Source: Isoetes taiwanensis
Lineage: Eukaryota > Streptophyta > Lycopodiopsida > Isoetales > Isoetaceae
Direction: 5' to 3'
DNA: 64,000 bases
NCBI GenBank assembly: GCA_021234155.1
Contig: JAJEKV010000037.1
Location: forward strand, 2,100,171 to 2,164,170
The notes beneath the pieces were generated by a model. The model was given only the letters and a program-made list of their open reading frames with translations, searched no databases and had not been told where the DNA came from. Position numbers and translations under genes: made by a program. Below, in pieces: positions 49,233-61,288 of this stretch (its first letter is position 1; every line of letters begins with the position of its first letter).

Positions 49233-49870
49233 CACTACAAAAGCACTATGATAGTGGTTTTTTATGCTAAAATCTTTCTTCTCCATAAAAACCACCTAAT
49301 ATAGTGGTTTTCACAATGCGACTGTGGTTTTGCGTACTAGTTTTATATTTTGATATGGTTTTTTAAAACTGATGAAGGTTTTTATTGAGAGTTTAATACG
49401 AACTCGGCATCTTGTGGTGGTTTCTTATGCAGTTTTTTATATTGAGAGTAGGAAAGACATGTTTAATGGTTTTCATAAATATGTGGATGGTTTTGGGAGC
49501 AGTATTAACTGACAGTTCTTCAATGCTTTTATATATATATATCTTTTGACAAGGTCTCATCGTGATTTTCTATGCTAACACGACTTGCCAAATTGTTACT
49601 GGTTTTTACTGCAATACAATAATGTTCTTATATATAGTTGGACAAGGGCTTTACATTTGTGGTTTTCCATCCTGATTTTCTAAACAAATATGATTTGTTG
49701 AATTGTTAGTAGTTTTTACATTGGTTTGATGGTTGACATTTGCAATTTCCCAAGGTAACATGGTTCAAATTGCTAATGGTTTTTTAACATGGTTTTGTTG
49801 GTCGAGTTTTGTGATGTTTGGCTTCAAGTTGTTGAATTTTTCATGATGGTATTTTTATTTTTTATTTTTT
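49233..49870. repeat. GTGGTTTT motif field with a CACTACAAAA start
   Basis: CACTACAAAAGC at 49233 resembles the end of a CACTA (En/Spm) element. The following 600 bases are full of TAGTGGTTTT, ATGGTTTT and TGGTTTTT words, as expected of subterminal repeats. No matching right end was located. Confidence 0.4.
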
Positions 49871-52800
49871 TTTATAGTGGTTTTGCTCGAACTTGACAAG
49901 CATAATTTTGGGATATTGATTATGCAATTGATCCTTAATCACTTAGTATCTATATGATAACTAATAATACTCTCAACCCATATTATAATACTCAAACCAT
50001 TAATAAATATAATGTATTACATCTCGTTGATATTGTCAAATAACATGTGCCCTACGAGAACGATCGAACCTCACGTAGATGACCTCATCAAGACTATACA
50101 TAACATCAGAGCATATCCTTTTTAAAAAAAGTAATATATAAACACCAACATATTTGGTGATCCTCTAAATAATATTTGATCTAACTCTACTCTTGGTTTG
50201 GAGGGCCTAGAATCCCAAAAGTATTGCAACAAAAAACTATTATCTCTTAAACTGCAAAACTCTTAAATTGCGATCTTGCTCTCCAAATTCAACATATCTC
50301 GAAGACAATAGGGATGTGGAGTCTAGTTTTGGAGCAATCAAAAGCATATGAAAGGGCAAAGACCATAAATTTATAATCTATAGATGCATAAGAAAACAAA
50401 ATAAGACATACAAACTAGTTTCCTGCATACGGCTTCTGGAAAAGTTGGAGCCGTGCACAATTTACTAGCAGCATAGAGTCAAGCCAGCCAAATTCTGGCA
50501 AGCAAACAATGAAGAAAGGAAGCACTAGGGAGAAAAGAACCTTACCATCTGGCTTTGCGCCTATTAGAATTGCCGGTAGTGGAAGCTTCGGAGGCATTCA
50601 ACAGTGCTACCTTGAATAGAAGAACACAACTATTGAAGAGGACACTACCATAACAACATCCCAACCTTGACAACAAAACCAAAAAAAAAAAAAAAATCAT
50701 TCTAAAGCTTCTTGCCAGACTTAAGAATCGTATACTGAAGTAGACATGTCTTGCAAAAAATCGGATTATAAAAAAAAGCACGAATAATACATGGCAAGAA
50801 GATTTTGACTACTCAAGAATATGTTGTTTTTGTTTGTCAAGGTTATGATTTCTCAACAGGTTGTTGCCACTGCCTTTAGCAATCGGGCCTACAACCACAC
50901 CACCTAAAATAGAAATCCTTCTCATGACCTCTTAGTCTTGTGGATGTTAAAATCTATTCATCGCTCTAGATCCACCAGAATGCCTGCCGCCTACATTCCT
51001 TCCAACACAACCTGAAATTAAAACAATCCAAAGAACATTGAAATAGAACGGCACAAAAATAAGAATTGCTACCTAGCATTGATCTCATCTATTGCTTTAA
51101 CAAGGCTATCTAAAAATGCAATTCATCTGCTCAGGTCAAAACTAGCCCAAACATGTCACTTTAAAATAATAAGGAATTAGGCCATTGCTTACTCTATATG
51201 CTAGAGTAGCATACAAATGAGGATACTAATAAAATCACGTGAAGGACCATCATTATCAAAAACAAAAATATGCTAACTAGGAAAACCCTTGAAGAGTCCG
51301 TCAGTATACATGCATGCTCAACTTGGGACGAGTTAGCCATGGATATTGGATAACGACATGGATCAATACATGAAATGACCATTTGTTACCAATTCCCAAT
51401 AACTCACATTCTTTAGAAGAAATGAACAAAAGTACATGTAACTGTGAAGTATTACTCTTAATGGGCCTCCAGAGTAGAACTCAATCACGGCAACTAACCA
51501 AGCATTAATAGTGAACTCTTTTTTATGGTTTTCCTTCTATTTCTAGATTTCTTTCACATTTGCTACATATCAATTCAATTATTGCAACATTTCCTTGGAA
51601 TGTGTAGAACATAACAGATAACAAAGTTTGAACATTTGGAACATTCAACCCATAGACTTCTACGCACGACATTGGGGTGACAAAATAATAAAACTTCCTT
51701 GCTTTGACTTACTGATTAGAATGTAGAATTTGGTGTTAGCATAAATAGTCATTTACTTCTACGGGCCCTATGGAACTATAGAATATATCACTCATTTTCT
51801 TTTACTACTCATTTCTAGCCTTGAACTAGAGAATATTCCCTGACATCTTTCCCCTCCCACACTCTCCTCATTTGCTCAAAAACTTGATGGGTCGAACTAG
51901 ATTTTCCATGTCAGTATATGATTTCCCCACCATTGTAGCTAGTCAATATACAAGTCAAAGCATTGCCTTAAACCAGAATTCATATCAACATCACTATATC
52001 CGGAATTTAAAAACCCAAAGCAGATTCAGAGGGAAATTGAACCCTTATATACTGCCACAATGCTTTGCCAGGTGAGAAGCCTAACATACAATCTCAAAAA
52101 AATAACAAAAGCAGCGACAAAATCCAAAGAAATTCGTTGAGCTTGCAAAATATGCACTAGTCCATCCTCTTCTACTACATGTCTAGAAGAAGCTAGCAGC
52201 TATGGCCGTTTGATTTTGGAAGAAATCAAAGACGAGATTTGAAGAAACCACTCGAATACGTTCACTTTGATGACAGAGTAAACAATTTTATATTAAAGCT
52301 TCTAGTTGGATTTTAAGAATCATCTACTGAAACGGACATGTCTTGCAAATAACTGGATTATAAAAAAGACATGAATGATACATGGCAAGAAGATTTTTGA
52401 CTACTGCATGAATGCATTATTTTTGCTTGTCAAAGCCATGAATTCTCAACAAGTTGTTGCCATGACCTTCAGCAGTTTCAGACTCCAATTATACCACCTA
52501 AAACAGAAATCCTTTGCCTTGATCTAGAAAGCCCTGCCAGCTACGTTGCTTCCAACACAGCCTTAAATTAAAATGACCCAAAATAACCTAAAATAGGATG
52601 ATCCAAAATAAAAATTGCCACGTACAATTCAGATTGGTGTTTTAGAATTTGAGGCTTACTTTGGTTGTAGAAACTTTGAGGCTACCAGGCAGCTCTACAC
52701 AGAGGGACTATTTTTCATCTGTGTTTTAGATATGTACCTCAGCCTTATATGCTTGTTTTCACGATTTAATGATGAGTATACCTGTCGTCCTTAAAAAAAA

Positions 52801-55800
52801 AAAAAAGGTTTTGCCACGTGGTATTGACCTCATTTACTGATTTAATACGACTATTTAAAAAAGCAATTTTAACTGCTCAGGTCAAAGTAGCCTAGCCACA
52901 TCACCATTTTGTTATACGAATACAACACTTTACCATTGATAATATTGTGTTATCGCATACATTTTCTATAATTGCACAACCTTATCAATAAATAAAAAAG
53001 GCAAAATATGCAGCATTAACATTCAGAATGCAATATTCGGTGCGTAGAATGCGAATGCAAGGTAAAATGTTTGAGGGAGGGTGCCTAGGAATGGTTTACA
53101 GTCGATAAAATAGATCATTGACGGACATATAGGGCTCGGATTCGAGTGAATGATGGTTTATTGAACGCTTTAGGAATTGGCTTTCGCGTGTACCAAAAAA
53201 TGCATACTCCGGTACCCTAACAGTTGAGTAACGAAGCCCCAAATGGAGAGATGTTTTTGTTCTATCCCTTTTACAATGCACATAACAAACATGGTTCAAA
53301 TGGGATGTTTAAGTCTAGATATGAAACACGACCCGTTTTAGCCGTGCCACCAAACCGCAATTTAAGCAAAGAAAAATCCGTTGCCAACACGTCAACATCC
53401 ATGGTATTTGAGTCGATGCCGGCAACAACTGTTGTCCACCGTGTTATGCCCGTTGTTTGCCATTTTTTTTTGCTCTGAGATGGTGTATTCTTCTGAATAG
53501 TAATCGTTTCAAATAGAAACAAAGTGCTACAGTAAAAAAAAACTAGTTACCATCACTTTTTTGCAGATGCTTTTTCTGAAGCTGCTCAAAAAATTAGAGT
53601 ATTGGCCCGTGTTTTAGTGCACTTTTTTTTAAAATTAAAGTATTTCTAAAGAACATTGCCATCTTATTCATTTCCCATATTTCAAAAATTTCGGGAACCC
53701 TTGCAGCCTACCTATTGCAATCAAGAATTTCCGATATAGAAAAAAATTCTCAGGAAGTTTTCCGTAAAAACCGTAGAATTCTTCTTCACATTTTTCAAAT
53801 TAAGACTAGTTTTTTTGCTTGATGCTTCATGCTAGCATAAATTATATAGGAAATTTACCTTCCTTTGTGTCGCTCACTGTTCATTTCCATGTTTCGTTGC
53901 CGCTTTCGTTTTCTAAAATTTAGGGGCCTGTTGCGCTTCTGGTGGCCATGCTTCGCAACTATGGTCTAAATACTTGTTTCAAAGCTCTTGGTCAACCAGT
54001 AAATGGGACATGTGCATTGAAATGTCGCGTGCTATAGAAAAAGTTATATAGGTTCAAAGAATTTGCAAAAAGAGCGGGAGCTTTATTTGAAATTAATGAA
54101 TCACAACCGCTACATTGAATCAAAATAGAGCCACTGAAAAGGGGGCATATCACCATAGGCGGGCCATGCATTGAAAAAATAGTTACGGGGTGAAATTTTA
54201 ACATTCTTTTGATTTTGCCAAATCGTGCCCTAATCCTAATGCCGCGTCTGTTGTTGATTACTGCCGGAACTCTTGCTTTCTTCCTTCGATTCATCTTGCC
54301 TCCCTCTGCTTTAGCTGTAGTTGCCTTCATGCGTGCTATGCATCCCTCTCCGGAGCTTTTCCTGATTGCTCTCGAAAAATGGAGACGGTGGATTATTTTG
54401 GGACTGTTTAGAATTTCTAGAGTATTGCAGGGAATATTTTGCACCTGGCACTATGCATGGGAATTAGGTTTGTAAAACAGAAGCAAACTATGGCGACATG
54501 GCTTCTTAAGGTCCTTATGATTTACTTCTACTACCTAGTTTCTTATTGGCAAGGTCTTGCATTTTTGAAACCGATCTGGCATTTTTTTCAGCAGTTGTTA
54601 AGGCTGTTGTTGTTATTTTTAATTGCATTTTCTTATGCTAAGTATTGCCACATATCTTTTACAGATTTTCAAGTTGCAAATGGGCGCACAGGTAGTTCCT
54701 AAACTCTGCTTATTTCAAGACATTAGGAATTACCCTAATGGAATGATGTCTACATTTTTTGTGTTTTCATCTTCCGAAGTTTCTGACAGAGTAGTAGAGC
54801 CATATAATGCCACTTCTTATGTTTTGCAGCTGGTGGAAATTGCATGGTTAGTGACATGAAGCCCTTTATGAAATCTTCTTTATGACCCTAAAGCTTTAAG
54901 AAAAACAGCCGTCCTGCAGTTATAGGATCTTTTTAGGATGGAGTTATGGATCCGTATCTAGATTTGATCATTTTATAAGGAATAATGCAATGTTTTGAGA
55001 CTTTTATCTTGTACTTTCTGGGTATGAAGGATATAGTTTTGCAATGTTGCTATTCCTTTCTTCAAATCTTCAAGTGACTTGAAGACGAAATTGTAAGGAA
55101 AGTATTAAAAAATATTGCATCTGGATTAAATAAACAGACATGCACTTAAAATGTATAGCTTAATCATCATGTTCTAGCTATAGTTGTGCTTTCATTTCTC
55201 TATTTGCAGATAACGTCAGGCGAGCTCCCAATCATGGGCTGAAAAAGGAAGCCCCACAAGTGGATGGCACTGCAGCTAGTGCTATTCAGACATTTAGGTA
55301 AAGTGAGCTTGCTGCAGAGACAAAATTTTTCAAGCCTGGATGTTTATTGAAGAGAATGTGGCTGCCAGTCTATAAAGGTTGCCGAGAAGAGGCATAAGTC
55401 AGGCAAGTGATCTGTTTATACAAGTGATCTGATATACAATTTTGCAGATTCTGTCTAGCTATCTTACTGATATTATTGTCGTCCAGGTTGTAGCTGTAAA
55501 GTAGGTTGATATAAATAGTCTGGATGACAATAGAGATTATTGTGTGGAAGTTTTGATGCTGCGCTTTTGCTTCATTCAAATCTGGTAGCTTGTTGCATCA
55601 TCATGAACAAACATTAGTTGTGTATGGATTATGCCACTAGGGTACTTAGATGAACATTTCAAGAACAAGGACCAGGAGTTTCACTTGAAGCACTTAAACA
55701 AATCCAGTTTGTGGGAATGATGGTTTAACCGAGGTTCAAATCCTCAGAGATTCTTCCCGTTTGTAATTTGTTGTTGATTTTAAAGATTGAAAATACATTG

Positions 55801-55844
55801 GCTGTCAGTGTTTAATTTGATTTATGTGCGTGAACAACAATAAA
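49871..55844. other. Long intergenic region, no supported gene
   Basis: No frame shows a domain. Diverged copies of one segment, with CTTGCAAA then GGATTATAAAAAA and ACATGGCAAGAAGATTTT, lie at about 50750-50815 and 52340-52405. Both are followed by similar text about CTCAACA(G/A)GTTGTTGCCA, so a segment of roughly 200 bases has been duplicated. The plus-strand frames 54209-54475 and 54439-54702 are hydrophobic but unrecognised. Confidence 0.35.
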
Positions 55845-56390
55845 AATTGTTCATATTTTAATGTATTAAACTAGAATTGTTTAATTGCAAAGAATTAAAA
55901 AGTGGTTTAGATTGACTAGGAAACCATTACATGTTGAGCGGATGAAATGGTATGGCATTACACTAATTTGCAATGGTTTGATAGTGAAACACTAGTTGAT
56001 TTATAACCTTAACAATGTTACATAAACTATTCTATTTTTACTAAAACCATTATGGTTTCAATGCACTAAAGATGAAAGACTTTGCCACATGAAACAATGG
56101 TGACTTATGACATTTTTACACATAAATTGTTCATGTTTTAATGCATGTTAAAACAAAATAACTAGAAATGTTTTGGACTAAGAAAGTATTACATGTTGAG
56201 TGAATGAAACGTTATGGCATTAATAAACTAAGCTGCAATGGTTTGATATTAAAACAGTAATTGATTTATAACCTTAACAACGTTACGAAAACTATTATAG
56301 TCTACTAAAACCATTATGGTTTCAATGCACTAAAGATGAAAGGTTTTGGAGTACTAAAGGATGGTGGCTTATGGCATTTTTACACATTAA
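55845..56390. repeat. Diverged tandem duplication of about 270 bp
   Basis: The segment with ATTACATGTTGAG, GATTTATAACCTTAACAA and ACCATTATGGTTTCAATGC occurs at about 55920-56078 and again at 56185-56343. Flanks with TTGTTCAT(A/G)TTTTAATG also match, giving a unit near 270 bases. AAAACCA words continue to about 56930, the opposite orientation to those at 49.2 kb. Confidence 0.75.
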
Positions 56391-57199
56391 CAACCACTTA
56401 CAGTTACCACAACACTTAACCCTCCTAGTTTAGCACTCTAAGAACCACATTAATATACCACCATAATAAACCAGTTTCAACTAAATGGTGTGATATACCA
56501 CATTAGCAAACTATACACATCAAGCACTATATTAAACTATAGGTACTAAACATGTTAAAAAACCACCTTGCTGAACATCATTCACGAACCTTTGAAAATT
56601 ACTCTTTTAGAACACTGCCTTGGAAAACCATACATTTTATCCACATAAGGTTTTTAATGAAATTAACCCCCAAAGACCAGTTGGTTTTATTGAGCATTTT
56701 TTCATATATAACCAAGGGAAAAACCCATGCTGCTTTTACTTTTGGATGCCTTGTGGTAGCAGAAAACCACTAGCATCTCGTCTGCTATGAAAATGCCCTG
56801 CTGCTGCTGTGTTGCTGCAAAACCATACAAGCCTAGAAGATTCGGCATGCCTAGAAGATCCTGTCGAGCCTAGCCCACTTTCTACTTCAGACCGGATCAA
56901 ATCCATTTCTTCAACCATTCACAAGAAAAACCACTCCAAAAAACTTAGGATATTAAGCACATCAAAAATTAGCAATCAGCACTTCAACTTTGGTATTTAT
57001 AGAACGAGAAATACAATACTGCTTACAACTCATATGTATTTATATGACGAGAAATACAATACTGCTTACAAATCATATGCCGAACCAAAGCTGATGAATA
57101 CCCTCCAGCAATACACAAAAGATTATGCAAAGCAGATGTTGTTTTTGATTCGATGCAAATGAAGCTGAAAAAAATGACAATGGCATATCAACAAAGGAG

Positions 57200-60165
57200 T
57201 CAGAGGGAACTGATATAAGCTGATTCCCCCTCGTTTATGTTGTTGAATTGAAGATGTGGAACACTGGTTATGCCTTCCAACATCAACCTCACATCACGCA
57301 TTCTTGGCCTTATACTAGCTGCTGTGTTGGTGCACAATATTGCTATACTAGCAATTACCATTGCTTCATCCCTTGAATACATGTCTCCCAATCGCTTATC
57401 CATCAACGCCATCAGATTAGACGGTCCAAGCTCATGTGCCCAATCTACCAAAAATGCCGCCTTCTCTAAATCTATTACACGCCTGCCGCTCAGCAGCTGC
57501 AATAATACTACCCCGTAGCTGTAAACATCTACTTTCTCTGATAGCTGATTTTTTGTAGCATATTCTGATTCAATGCATTAGATTTAGCATCTTTCATTTT
57601 GTGGAGAAGAAAACATAAAAATTAAACACGATGCATACCTGGTGACAGATAGCCTACCGTACCCTGAAGCCTGGAAGCTGTGACATGGGATTTACGGTCA
57701 TCGTATAATCTTGCAAGACCAAAGTCAGTTATAAAAGGATTAAATTTTTCATCCAGAAGAATGTTGTGAGGTTTTACATCACAATGAATAATATGAATCT
57801 CTGACTCATCATGCAGATATGCAAGTCCACGTGCAGTTCCAAGTGCAATTTTGTATCTTAGCTCCCAACTTAACACATGGTTTTCATCCTCCAAAAAGAG
57901 CAGTTTGTCAAGGCTCCCATTGGGCATGTACTGAGATACCAACAAGAATCTACGCACTGATTTGTGAGAGTAAGCACTATACCCTAGAATGCCTGCAAGA
58001 TTTTGATGGCGTATCATGCTAATAAGTTGAATTTCCTTTTTAAACTCTTCTTCTTGCCTTGCATTTCTATCTGGGTGTAGACGTTTGATGGCAATTGTGC
58101 AACCGTTTGGAAGTACACCTTTATAGACTGATCCAAACGCACCTTCTCCTATTTTGGATAATTTGCTGAAATTATTCGTGGCCTTGCAAAGGGCGCCATA
58201 CTTATACTCCATTACTCCAATGTTTTCCTTGTGCTCATGCTCCAAAGCATGCCTCTTTTTCTTCCTTAACCACAAGAGTAACAATCCTACTACTATAATA
58301 AGGATCACAAATGCTGCAATAGAGCAACTCATAATTACTGCTTTGTGTTTGGAGTTGTCTAGCACTGCTGCGGTTCCTGAAGTCTTTGCTAACACCGCGG
58401 ATAAAGCTGATATCATGGGGCCTCCCCGGCCAGCTGAATCTGCACCAGCTCCACTGGTCTTGCCATCATAAATTAGTTGAACAGAAAGGATGCCACTTGT
58501 AACTTCAGTCTCATTGTGGATGATGTATTGCTTGTTTTTTTTTACCAAATCGTATACATCCAAATCCTTTCTTATCAGGCTTCCTTGGATATAGACATCA
58601 AACACTCTATATCCAGTTTGATCAAATTCTATTTCTGCAAAGTAAAGCGTGACATTGTATTTTCCTGGCTGTAACTGAATTCCATGATAGGCTAAATAGT
58701 CTGGTGCTGAACGCATGGATCTGTATATTTCTACAAGATCTGTAAGGTCAGGATTACTAACATTTTTGGAATTGGAATTGCCTGATGATATCTCTACAGC
58801 CCATAAACCACTACTATCATCATAATGGAACCCAAATCCATATTCCCCCAAATCAGGTTGGAACTGTAAGTTCTCAAACGTTATATTACCCCCTCCTGCA
58901 TTGATTGCAAAACCTTGAAGGCTACCGGGTACAGAGGGAGAACAGTGATCCAATGATGTAGGTCTTGAAATGTCGCAGTTAAATGTCTTGAGTCTACCAT
59001 TAGTAAAATAATTGAATGCATAATTTATAGGTGTTTCGCCCAAGTATGCCTTAAACTCGGCCACAGAACCGTTGAGCGAATTGTGAGAGAGATCTAGCTT
59101 CTGAAGGCTGGACATGGAAGAGAAGCTTCTATCTGGGACTTCTCCTGTAAGATTATTGTGGTCTAGATACAGGATTTGCAAAGAACTTCCATCAAATTTC
59201 TGCGGAATGCTTCCTGATATCTGGTTGAATCCTAATCTTAAATCCTGAAGAGAATTGGATATGGAGGATGGAGAACCAGTGAAACTGTTTTTTGTCAAAT
59301 GTGCTGCAGTTAAGCTAGTTAAACCCTGCAGAGTTTTGAAAATGGTTCCAGAGAACTGATTGTAAGACAGATCTAAGTAATTAAGATTATGCAAGTCTTG
59401 GAGAAAAGAAGTCTCACCAGAAAATGAATTTCCTTGAAGGAGAAGCTTGATCAAACCGATGCAATCACCAAGCTGAGATGGAATGGTACCATTTAAGTGA
59501 TTATGGAAGGCATAAAAATATTGGAGATTGGTAAGCTGTCCTATAGAAGACGGAATGGGCCCTGTCAACTGATTGTTGTCCACATACAATTCTTTCAAAT
59601 TGGTAAGAGTGCCCAATCCCTCTGGAAGGGAACCGTTAAAGCTATTAGTACCAAGCTCCAGGATTGTGAGAAGAGTAAGCTGTCCTATAGAAGACGGAAT
59701 GGGCCCTGTCAACTGATTGCTGTCCACATAGATTTCTTTCAAATTGGTAAGATTGCCCAATCCCTCTGGAAGGGAACCGTTAAAGCTATTAAGACGAAGG
59801 TTCACATATGTGAGCAGAGTAAGGTTACCTAAACCTCGAGGAATTGGGCCTACAAGGTTATTATAACCAAGGTCGAGACTTGTGAGATTTGAAAGGGAGC
59901 CAAGGGCTTCAGGGACAATTCCTGATAATCCGTTCCCATGAAAACTGAGGTTAGTGACGGTAGTGCTTGTGGAGTCACATGTAATAGCTGCAGAGTTACA
60001 AGGATCAGAGTAAAGGGCAGAATCAGTGTAGTTAAGGGCCTTTCCAATTTGCTCAAGAGCGGTCATTTCGATATGGCTGATTGTGGCAAGGGAATGGGAA
60101 GCAAAGAGCAGGAGCAAAGGCAAACAGAGCCTGTGGATATGGAGGATGACGTTCGCCATAGCCAC
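57200..60165 (-). CDS. LRR-malectin receptor-like kinase, two exons, 963 residues
   Basis: Exon 1 is 60165-57639 and exon 2 is 57564-57200. The 74-base intron (57638-57565) is GT-AG and splits the SPEY codon for Glu; splicing keeps one frame. The protein has a signal peptide (1-29), plant leucine-rich repeats (about 68-370), a malectin-like domain (about 416-590, with INAGGGNITF and YNVTLYFAEIEF), a membrane helix (609-633) followed by RKKKRH, and a kinase domain: GEGAFG (673), K694, E711, D796, DFG (814-816). The order matches plant LRR-VIII-type receptor kinases. The catalytic loop is HCD rather than HRD (C795), a non-RD kinase, a state frequent in immune receptors. The product should sit in the plasma membrane and signal to cytosolic targets; the ligand is unknown. 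It ends ESAYISSL. Confidence 0.93.
59503..59790 (-). repeat. 144-bp tandem duplication inside the LRR coding region
   Basis: Residues 126-173 and 174-221 of the receptor kinase are near-identical 48-residue blocks, each two repeats long (NSFNGSLPEGLG, then NQLTGPIPSSIGQLT). The coding DNA matches almost base for base, so the duplication is recent. Confidence 0.95.
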
Positions 60166-60199
60166 TCAGAGTCAAGCAAAAGAGTCGTAGCTCTTCCGG

Positions 60200-60205
60200 T
60201 ATATA
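60200..60205 (-). promoter_or_regulatory. Possible TATA box of the receptor kinase gene
   Basis: On the minus strand CTTATATACC lies about 35-40 bases before the first ATG (60165). With usual spacing the leader would be only a few bases long, so either it is not the functional box or translation starts at a later ATG, such as codon 3. Confidence 0.25.
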
Positions 60206-60270
60206 AGCTTAACTATCGGCTTCCTCAGCCACACGACAAAGTCAGTTTGTCTTCTATCACTCGTATCTAA

Positions 60271-60611
60271 TCCAGTGCCATTGTTTGTTTGATAGATATT
60301 TGTTTGCTGGAATTTGTTTGAAGCATTCTTGTGGTGGCACGTATGTGCAAACAAAATTTTAAAATTTTAGGGGAAGAATGCGGCATTTATGATATATGCA
60401 CTTATCGTGCATTTATGGCATCTACGGCGGCAACGAACGAAGGCAGGGATCTCTGCTGCAAAAAATGAATTCCTTGCTTGCTTCATTCAGATCCCAGAAC
60501 GGGCATTCCTCCCTTGCTTCTTCTAAATCAACAAATCACATCACAGCTCTGGAAACTTCACCTCGGTCTGAAGAAATGGTTCGAGTTCAATCAGAGGGTT
60601 GCATTGTTGTA
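60271..60611. other. Upstream region of the kinase gene
   Basis: Short frames only (60396-60614 and overlaps). No element recognised before the hairpin at 60612. Confidence 0.3.
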
Positions 60612-60709
60612 TAAGGGTAGCACAATTGGGACTGGATTCCCAGTTTGGCAGCGACCGGCGTAGCTGGGAGCTGCAAACCGGGAATCCAGGACCAATTGTG
60701 CTACCCTTA
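60612..60709. ncRNA. Long near-perfect hairpin, microRNA-precursor-like
   Basis: The left arm 60612-60652 (TAAGGGTAGCACAATTGG, then CTGGATTCCC, GTTTG, CAGC) pairs with 60670-60709 (GCTGCAAAC, GGGAATCCAG, CCAATTGTGCTACCCTTA). There are two adjacent mismatches, one G-T-type position and one bulge, with a 17-base loop. Arm length and mismatch pattern fit a plant microRNA precursor, but a young foldback element would look the same. No known microRNA was recognised. Confidence 0.45.
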
Positions 60710-60891
60710 CAATATCACAGTTGGGGAGCGCAAGATCCGGTTACTATGATCAAAATTTACTGTGATTTCTTACCTGTGCAGCCGGTGCTGAAGCATGAAG
60801 AATGGAAATAGGATTCCTTGAAATCGGCATGGGCAACGTGGATGCCTGAGAATGCACCACCGGAAATAGCAGCGACCCAACTGTGATATTG
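60710..60891. repeat. 16-bp inverted repeat beside the hairpin
   Basis: CAATATCACAGTTGGG (60710-60725) has its exact reverse complement at 60876-60891. The left copy begins where the 60612-60709 hairpin ends, so the two structures may be parts of one compound foldback element. Confidence 0.75.
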
Positions 60892-61140
60892 GTGAGGCCC
60901 AGTGTAATGGAGAAGACCAACATGAGCAGCTAACAAAAGAATCAAACGTGGTACATCAAATTTGACCTCTACTGAAACAAAATGTAAAGGCGGCAGTAAG
61001 TACCTATGCAAGGCTCCCTTTTGTGGTGCAGTTCAGAACAGGTAGTCTTAAGACTTACAAGTAGAATTTTTGATGGAGTTTGTAGCTGTAGAGTAGGCAA
61101 TGTTATACTGCGCATGCCATTGCATCTCCAGGTATGGGGT

Positions 61141-61288
61141 AGATAACGCCCTGGGCCGAGGGCGTTACCATAAAAAAAAAATGAGGCATGGCCAAAATGG
61201 CGAGGGTGTGCGTAGCACGCCCGAGCCATTTTGGCCATGCCGATTTTTTTTTTTTTATGGTGAACGCCCAAGTCCCAGGGCGTTATCT
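61141..61288. mobile_element. 148-bp foldback element
   Basis: AGATAACGCCCTGGG at the left is mirrored by CCCAGGGCGTTATCT at the right. Next come CGTTACCAT plus an A run against a T run plus ATGGTGAACG. The core GGCATGGCCAAAATGGC (61185-61201) matches exactly at 61225-61241, and even the loop folds (GTGC/GCAC). Nearly the whole element is self-complementary. No clear target duplication was seen. Confidence 0.85.

Noticed and set aside
51508-51518. TTAATAGTG followed by AAC as the right end of the CACTA candidate
   Set aside because: Only CACTA itself and scattered bases match the left terminus, and no subterminal GTGGTTTT words accompany it.
53537-53560. ACTAGTTACCATCAC as another minus-strand Helitron end
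   Set aside because: No hairpin precedes the CTAG and the flanking words do not match the other Helitron termini.
55690-55765. tRNA or SINE, because GAGGTTCAAATCCTC resembles a T-arm or B-box
   Set aside because: No A-box, acceptor stem or cloverleaf can be drawn at the right distance; similar isolated B-box words at 6840 and 47668 also lack partners.
57819-59832. Plus-strand frames opposite the receptor kinase
   Set aside because: They are shadows of the intact minus-strand coding sequence.
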